A DNA stretch of 64,000 bases from Pseudomonadota bacterium (GTDB taxonomy: Bacteria; Chloroflexota; UBA6077; JAJPHF01), in contig JAJPHF010000123.1 in NCBI GenBank assembly GCA_021325365.1, positions 1 to 64,000 of the forward strand, read 5' to 3'. A program made the translations under genes and the position numbers. Every line of letters starts with the position of its first letter. Within the stretch, counting starts at the first letter, position 1. Under the pieces are notes generated by a model. That model was not told the origin of the DNA. It searched no databases and saw only the letters and a list, made by a program, of their open reading frames with translations. Positions 59,878 to 64,000 of this stretch are shown here, one piece after another.

Positions 59878-60622
59878 CGGCAGCCAGGGGCCGGCTCGGC
59901 GCGGGACGCGCGCCCACGGCGCCGGCAGGCGCGCGCCGGCGCCGCGATGGGGCGAGCGCCAGGGCGATGCGCGGGTACACGAGCCAGACGCCGGCAAAGC
60001 CGGTGAGCGCGCCGGTGAGGGTTCGCAGCTCCCAGGAGCTTTCGCGCAAGCCGAAGAGCTGGGTGAAGCCGTCGACCGCGATGGGCGCCAGACAGACGCC
60101 AAACACCGCCCAGGGGAGCGGCCGGGCGCGGCCCCGCAGAACGGCGTAGAGCAGCCCGGCCAGCAGCACCGTCGTGTAGATCGCGAAATCGCGCTCGCAG
60201 TAGGCCACCTTGAAGCCCATCGCCGCGTTGCCCACGAAATCGCGGGCCATGCCGACGCCCGCGGCCTGCAACTGGTCCATGCTGTAGACAAGCCGTGGGC
60301 CGAACAGAAAGTAGCTGCGTCCGGGCCACTGGTGGCAAGCCACCTGGTAGAGCGCATAGATGAGGAGCGCGGGCGCGCGCCAGCCGGCGGCCATGAGCGC
60401 GGGCGCGGCGAGCGGCAGGGCCACCCACACGGCAACGATCAGGTTCAGCAGGGCTAGCCAGTGCCGAGCTACGAAGGGCTGAGGGCTGAGTGGTGAGTAC
60501 TGCGCACAGTACGGAGTGCTGAGTGCCGAGTGCGCGGACGAGCGCTGAGGGCCGAGGGCTGAGGGCTCAGGCGAGGCGGGCAGGATCAGGGCGCTTTGCT
60601 GCGTAGGCACGAGGTGCTCCAT
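59870..60622 (-). CDS. DUF2085 membrane protein with repeat-encoded N-terminus
   Basis: A 250-residue membrane protein. Family marks are YQVACHQWPGRSYFLFG, with the conserved Cys-His, and KVAYCERDFAIY with a second conserved Cys. About five membrane segments. The first 50 residues (PSALGPQRSSAHSALS and neighbours) are encoded by CTGAGTGC-type repeats (60478-60575) and are not family sequence, so the true start may be near VARHWLALLN. Translationally coupled to DUF1461. Role unknown. Confidence 0.85.
   Translation of the reverse strand: MEHLVPTQQSALILPASPEPSALGPQRSSAHSALSTPYCAQYSPLSPQPFVARHWLALLNLIVAVWVALPLAAPALMAAGWRAPALLIYALYQVACHQWPGRSYFLFGPRLVYSMDQLQAAGVGMARDFVGNAAMGFKVAYCERDFAIYTTVLLAGLLYAVLRGRARPLPWAVFGVCLAPIAVDGFTQLFGLRESSWELRTLTGALTGFAGVWLVYPRIALALAPSRRRRAPAGAVGARPAPSRPLAADG
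60478..60575. repeat. CTGAGTGC-type repeats within DUF2085 5' end
   Basis: Words gggctgaggg, ctgagtggtgagtactg, gcacagtacgg, agtgctgagtgccgagtg and gctgagggccgagggctgag. They are degenerate heptamer units in the same family as 51181-51267. They are translated as Ser/Pro/Gln-rich sequence. Confidence 0.7.
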
Positions 60623-60700
60623 GACCGTCGGGCTCCTGTGGCCTGCGTCCGTTCGTCGTGGCGGGCGTTGCGCGGTGTGCGCGCGGATCGAATCACTGCC

Positions 60701-60801
60701 GACGCCGGGCGGCCGGGGACAAGCTCCTGCCCTACCTCATCTGCCCGGTTTCGTGTGGCCGGGCCGGACGCCGGGCGGCAGGGGACGAGCCCCTGCCCTA
60801 C
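60701..60801. repeat. Two direct copies of the GCCGGGCGGCAGGGG hairpin
   Basis: Copies at 60701-60735 and 60767-60801 share GACGCCGGGCGG, GGGGAC, AGC and CCTGCCCTAC, with few differences. A third copy is at 33573-33605. The spacer 60623-60861 holds no gene. Confidence 0.75.
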
Positions 60802-60832
60802 GCCACCACTGCAAGCGGCTCGGCGTTCGGCA

Positions 60833-60879
60833 CTCAGCACTCAGCACTCAGCACTCAGCACTCAGCACTTAGCACTCCG
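60833..60879. repeat. CTCAGCA tandem repeats overlapping the Lgt-like gene end
   Basis: Six CACTCAG units followed by CACTTAGCACTCCG. The last units encode the final residues (RSAKC) of the Lgt-like protein on the minus strand. Confidence 0.8.
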
Positions 60880-61638
60880 AAAATGATACAGCGCGCTCAG
60901 GGCGGTCGCCACGGCTACGGCGGCCCACGCGACGAGGCCGAGGATCTCCGGCGCCGCGCCGCCGGCGAGCAGGCGCGCGGCGATCTGGCCGAGGGCCTCG
61001 AGCAAGAGGTAGGCGCGAAAGACGAGCCCCGGCGCGGGCTGGCAGCGCGCCCGGGCGGCGTAGGCGACGAGCAGCGCCAGCGCCCAGCAGGCGATAGTGA
61101 GCGGCGCGACGGCGAGGCTGCTGTCGCCCAGCGCTGGGGCCGCGCCGCTGCCGCTGGCGGGCGGCGCGGACTGGTCCCAGGGGGGCAAGGGGGCGATGGG
61201 CTGGGTGACGACGTCGACGGCGCGGCCGAGCGCGGCAAGCCCCTGGGCGATCAGCAGGCCGGGCACCGCGGCGTCGAGCAGCTTCCCGCCGCAGAGGCCG
61301 TGGCGCCGGGCGTAGCGCGCGAGCGCCCAGGCGCCGACGAGCAGGCCCGCGCCAAACGAGTACCCGCCGTCCCAGACTTCGACCACGCGGGCGGGGGTCG
61401 CCAGGTAGACGTCGGGGTGGCCGAGCACGTACGCGAGGCGCGCGGCGAGCAACGCCTCCGGCAGCGACCAGAGGGCCGCGTCGTGGAGGACGCGGGCGCT
61501 GAGCTGCCCTCGTGCGGCGGTGGCACGCACGGCCAGGTAGCCGAGCGCCAGGCCGAGCACGAGCAGCGCGCCGGCCCACCGCAGCTCGAGCGGGCCGACG
61601 TGCAGGAGCGCGGAATCACCGAACACGGCGGCCGACAT
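60862..61638 (-). CDS. Lgt-like protein lacking key catalytic residues
   Basis: A 258-residue membrane protein with about seven hydrophobic segments, related to prolipoprotein diacylglyceryl transferase. Visible similarity: LLHVGPLELRWAGALLVLGL at the start, ARLAYVLGHPDVY, and VEVWDGGYSFGAGLLVG, like the Lgt WxGGxSFxGG region. The Lgt signature normally GRxGNxxNxE reads GRAVDVVTQPIAP, so Arg is kept but the essential Asn is Asp and the Glu is Pro. It probably is not a normal Lgt. The last residues come from a repeat. What it does is open. Confidence 0.7.
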   Translation of the reverse strand: MSAAVFGDSALLHVGPLELRWAGALLVLGLALGYLAVRATAARGQLSARVLHDAALWSLPEALLAARLAYVLGHPDVYLATPARVVEVWDGGYSFGAGLLVGAWALARYARRHGLCGGKLLDAAVPGLLIAQGLAALGRAVDVVTQPIAPLPPWDQSAPPASGSGAAPALGDSSLAVAPLTIACWALALLVAYAARARCQPAPGLVFRAYLLLEALGQIAARLLAGGAAPEILGLVAWAAVAVATALSALYHFRSAKC

Positions 61639-61819
61639 GCCGGGAGCGGAAGAGCCGACCGGCGTACCGGTGCCGTGAGTGCGGCGATCTCAGGCAGGGC
61701 ACGAGGCGCATCGCCCGGCCGGAGACAAGCGAAAGGCCCCGCTGCCGCGGCAGGCGGGGCCACCAAGCAGTCCACGACACGGCGCGAGGCCACGGTCGAC
61801 GCGCCCGACGGGCGAGCGC

Positions 61820-62071
61820 TCAGGCCGGCGCGGCCGGCTCGTCATCGGGGATCGCCAGGAGCCGCTGCCGCAAGCGGTCGGGCGCGGTCTTGGTGGGGAG
61901 CGCGCCGAGGAGATCGACCGTCGCGCGCAGGGTGGCCAGGTAAGCGGCGCAGGCGGCGCACTGCCGCAGGTGGGCGGCGACCCGCGCCCGCGGCGCGGAG
62001 TCGAGAGTGTTTTCCAAGTAGTCGCCGAGCTGTCCACGAATCTCGTCGTGCGTTAGCTCGGCGATCTCCAC
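61820..62071 (-). CDS. Zinc-finger (zf-HC2) anti-sigma-like protein
   Basis: An 83-residue protein with the putative zinc-finger of anti-sigma factors: LGDYLENTLDSAPRARV then AAHLRQCAACAAYL, giving the H-x3-C-x2-C set. There is no membrane segment and no sigma factor gene beside it. GTG 62071 starts just before the domain; a longer version from upstream GTG or ATG (to 62278) is open but low complexity. It may bind a sigma factor encoded elsewhere. Confidence 0.7.
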   Translation of the reverse strand: MEIAELTHDEIRGQLGDYLENTLDSAPRARVAAHLRQCAACAAYLATLRATVDLLGALPTKTAPDRLRQRLLAIPDDEPAAPA

Positions 62072-62231
62072 GCTAGCCGTCCGTCCTCCCAGACGACCGT
62101 AGCCGGACCCTACGCTGCCGGTCCCGCCTTCCGCGTAGGTCACCGCACACCTCCCGCTCGCGTCTGTCGGCTCCCCGGGGCTCGCCGCCGCGGAGCCGAC
62201 TCCGCCAGGACTACGTTGTCCGGGTTCTCCT

Positions 62232-62251
62232 GCACGCGGTCGACCGCGTGC
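62232..62251. repeat. 20-bp perfect palindrome
   Basis: GCACGCGGTC followed by its exact complement GACCGCGTGC with no spacer. It lies between a minus-strand -10 at 62444 and the zf-HC2 gene. It could be a dimeric regulator site or part of a structured leader. Confidence 0.6.
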
Positions 62252-62443
62252 GCTGGGCACCGCGCGTTGCGCGCTCACCCCGGCCGCGCGAGCGTCCGAA
62301 GGTCAGCAGTACGCAGCCCGCGTGCCGGGCACACCGCCCCCTTGCGGTGTCGAGATCGTGGGATGGAAACAGCGGGTTCGCCGCTCGCCAGGCAGTTGCG
62401 AGCCCCGCGCCAGACCGGTAGCCAGGACAACTGGGACCTCATC

Positions 62444-62449
62444 ATTATA
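62444..62449 (-). promoter_or_regulatory. Consensus -10 (TATAAT) with long leader
   Basis: TGTATAAT on the minus strand, 39 bp past the spoVR stop. A -35 is weak (TTCACC, 18 bp upstream). Transcription to the zf-HC2 gene would have a leader of about 365 nt with several hairpins. Confidence 0.45.
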
Positions 62450-62482
62450 CACCGGGCAGCCCGTCGTGGTGAAATGCCGCGG

Positions 62483-63898
62483 CTAGCTCTTCACCGCCTC
62501 GCCGACGCGCGTCCGCGCGCGGTCGCCGTCGTAGGTCAGCACCACCTGCTTGTCGTCCATGACCGTCTCCAGGTGGACCGTCCGACCCCAGAGCCGGTAG
62601 ACGTAGCGCAGCGTGCGCTCGGCGTAGTCCACGTCGAGGTCCTGGCCCTCGTAGCAGTGGCGCAGGTACAGCTCGTGGTTGCGGTTGTAGTCTCCGTCCT
62701 CCACGACGATGTAGGGCTGGCCGAAGTTCGTCATGCTGCGCACCAGCATGTCTCGGATCTTCTCCCAGTCCTTCTCGACGATCACCCACTTGCCGTTCTC
62801 TTGCTTGTACAGGTAGAGGTCCAGCTCCTCGACCAGGTCCTTCGTCAGGTAGTTGCGGATGAACGACGCGTCGTTCTCCTGGGCGCGCACCTCGAAGATC
62901 TTCGCCTTGCCCTCGCCGCCGCGCCGGCCCAGCTTCTCGCGCTCCTCGGCAGTCGGCGCGTCCCAGCGCCGCTCGATGTCCTCCCAGATCTTCAGCCCGA
63001 CGTAGTAGGGGTTGATGCTGCGCTTCGACGGCGCCAGCACGTTGGCGTGCAGCTCGGCGAACTGCACGTACTCGTCTTGCGTGAGGTCTAGCTCGCGGAG
63101 GATACGCAGGTGCCAGTACGCCGCCCACCCCTCATTCATGATCTTCGTCTGCATCTGCGGGACGAAGTAGAGCTGCTCGTCATGGACCATGTGGATGGCG
63201 TCGCGCTGCCAGTCCTCCAGCTCGCGCGCGTTCGCCGCGATGAACAGCAGCAGGTCTTTCTCGGGCTCCGGCGGGTTCTTCCGCGACACCGGCGCCGGCT
63301 CGGGCCGCTTCTCGGAGCCGAGGTAGAAGAGGTCGTCGTAGGCTGTCTCGTGCGGCTTCTGCGGCTTGTCGGGCGCGGCGTTCTCCTTGCGCCGCATGTC
63401 GGGGAAGGGGTCGATGTGCTCCTGGATCGACAGCACCGCATCCAGGAACTCCTCGACCTTCTCTGGGCCGTGCTCGTACTCGTAGCGGCGCAGGCGCTCG
63501 GCGTGGACGCCCACCGTCTCCAGCATCTGGCGCGAGGTGGGCGCAAAGTAGGCGTTGTGCTTGAAGAAGTCGGAGTGCCCGAGCACGTGGGCCACGACCA
63601 GCTTGTTCTGGAGCACGGAGTTGTTTTCCAGCAGGAAGGCGTAGGCCGGATTGGCGTTGATGACCAGCTCGTAGATGCGGCTCAGGCCGTAGTCGTACAT
63701 CGTCTTGATCTGCTGGTAGGCGCGGCCGTGCGTCCAGTGCGAGAAGCGCCCCGGCAGCCCGTAGGCGCCGAACTCGTACATGATCGTGGCGGGCACCACG
63801 TCGAAGTGGGTCGGGAACGGGTCGATGCCGAAGCGCTGAGCGATGTCCCAGCACTGGCCCATCGCGCGCTCCAGCTCGGCCAACTCTTGCGTGTTCAT
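62483..63898 (-). CDS. SpoVR family protein
   Basis: A 471-residue SpoVR/YcgB family protein. Family motifs: FGIDPFPTHFDVVPATIMYE, HWTHGRAYQQIKTMYDYGLS, ANPAYAFLLENNSVLQNKLV, HVLGHSDFFKHNAYF, and later VPQMQTKIMNEGWAAYWH. SpoVR proteins are stress or sporulation linked and usually lie in an operon with PrkA kinase and a DUF444 protein. The start overlaps the stop of the partial DUF444 gene by 4 bp (ATGA). The exact biochemical role is unknown. Confidence 0.95.
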   Translation of the reverse strand: MNTQELAELERAMGQCWDIAQRFGIDPFPTHFDVVPATIMYEFGAYGLPGRFSHWTHGRAYQQIKTMYDYGLSRIYELVINANPAYAFLLENNSVLQNKLVVAHVLGHSDFFKHNAYFAPTSRQMLETVGVHAERLRRYEYEHGPEKVEEFLDAVLSIQEHIDPFPDMRRKENAAPDKPQKPHETAYDDLFYLGSEKRPEPAPVSRKNPPEPEKDLLLFIAANARELEDWQRDAIHMVHDEQLYFVPQMQTKIMNEGWAAYWHLRILRELDLTQDEYVQFAELHANVLAPSKRSINPYYVGLKIWEDIERRWDAPTAEEREKLGRRGGEGKAKIFEVRAQENDASFIRNYLTKDLVEELDLYLYKQENGKWVIVEKDWEKIRDMLVRSMTNFGQPYIVVEDGDYNRNHELYLRHCYEGQDLDVDYAERTLRYVYRLWGRTVHLETVMDDKQVVLTYDGDRARTRVGEAVKS

Positions 63899-64000
63899 GC
63901 GGGCACCGCCTCGCGCGTGCTGAAGAAGCGCCGCAGGGCCGGGAAGACGTCTTCCTTGCTGGTGATCGTCACGCCGAGGAACTTCGGGTCGTCGATGTGC
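63895..64000 (-). CDS. DUF444 (YeaH/YhbH) protein, C-terminal fragment
   Basis: The frame enters from the right edge, and its last 34 residues are DPKFLGVTITSKEDVFPALR, then RFFSTREAVPA and a stop. This matches the end of YeaH/YhbH proteins, which partner PrkA and SpoVR. It overlaps spoVR by 4 bp. The rest of the gene, and probably prkA, lie beyond the window. Confidence 0.75.
   Translation of the reverse strand, partial: HIDDPKFLGVTITSKEDVFPALRRFFSTREAVPA

Noticed and set aside
62072..62440. SRP RNA, RNase P RNA or tmRNA in the spacer by spoVR
   Set aside because: Looked for GGAAGGAAGCAG-type SRP loop and RNase P core words on both strands; only weak chance resemblance was seen.

Overview
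This is a very GC-rich, gene-dense bacterial window that contains no rRNA, tRNA, phage or transposase genes. Gene content suggests a peptidoglycan-making bacterium outside the Proteobacteria: a mraZ-led division cluster ending in ftsZ, pgeF/yggS/yggT behind ftsZ, many GTG starts, LivKGFHM-type uptake and many short dispersed palindromic repeats. Chloroflexota, or a close high-GC relative, is my best guess. It rests on overall impression, not on a marker phylogeny.

Layout. 473-4641 (minus) is a translation block: hisS, prfA, prmC, tsaC. A small DUF167 gene diverges from hisS and ends at a strong hairpin. 5229-6344 encodes an exported protein built almost wholly of Pro/Val repeats. 6552-21302 (minus) is the division and cell wall (dcw) cluster, read mraZ, rsmH, ftsL-like, ftsI, murD, ftsW, murC, murB, ftsQ, ftsA, ftsZ, then pgeF, yggS, yggT. 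Genes overlap by 1-8 bp. murE, murF, mraY, murG and sepF are missing from their usual places, and murC carries an apparent 1-base frameshift. Upstream of mraZ lies a promoter followed by five GTGG boxes at helical spacing.

21703-31102 (minus) is a tightly overlapped chemosensory operon: CheW, CheR-TPR, CheW, CHASE3 receptor, CheA-REC, CheB, and an Hpt-receiver protein whose phospho-acceptor Asp is Gly. A DEDDh exonuclease follows. There is no CheY, and the layout resembles Wsp/Frz-type systems. 31309-36518 (plus) is a complete branched-chain amino-acid-type ABC transporter (livK, G, F, H, M).

36531-53835 is an accessory metabolic region. It holds a methyltransferase, a cell-surface DMF-amidase-like protein, a benzoate-CoA-ligase-type enzyme beside a maleylpyruvate-isomerase-like/SCP2 protein, a TAT polysaccharide deacetylase, a flavoprotein with a one-cluster Fe-S partner, an NRDE protein, a hibernation-factor-like plus baeRF-like ribosome pair, and an aldehyde dehydrogenase divergent from a LigB-LigA fusion dioxygenase. 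54386-58545 is a coupled SNF2 helicase/SWIM pair. 58636-62071 has a secreted protein, two integral membrane proteins (DUF2085, DUF1461), an Lgt-like protein lacking catalytic residues, and a zinc-finger anti-sigma-like protein. The window ends in a SpoVR / DUF444 stress operon that runs off the right edge.

The pervasive odd signal is a set of short repeat families: GAGTGCT tandem heptamers, CCCTCTCCC/GGGAGAGGG palindromes, GGCAGGGG hairpins, and GGGGCGCTGCTTGCC elements. They fill spacers and are also translated as N-terminal extensions, C-terminal tails or internal inserts of otherwise conserved enzymes, including TsaC, MurB, RsmH, MurD, LivG, LivF, DUF2085, the NRDE protein and the Lgt-like protein.
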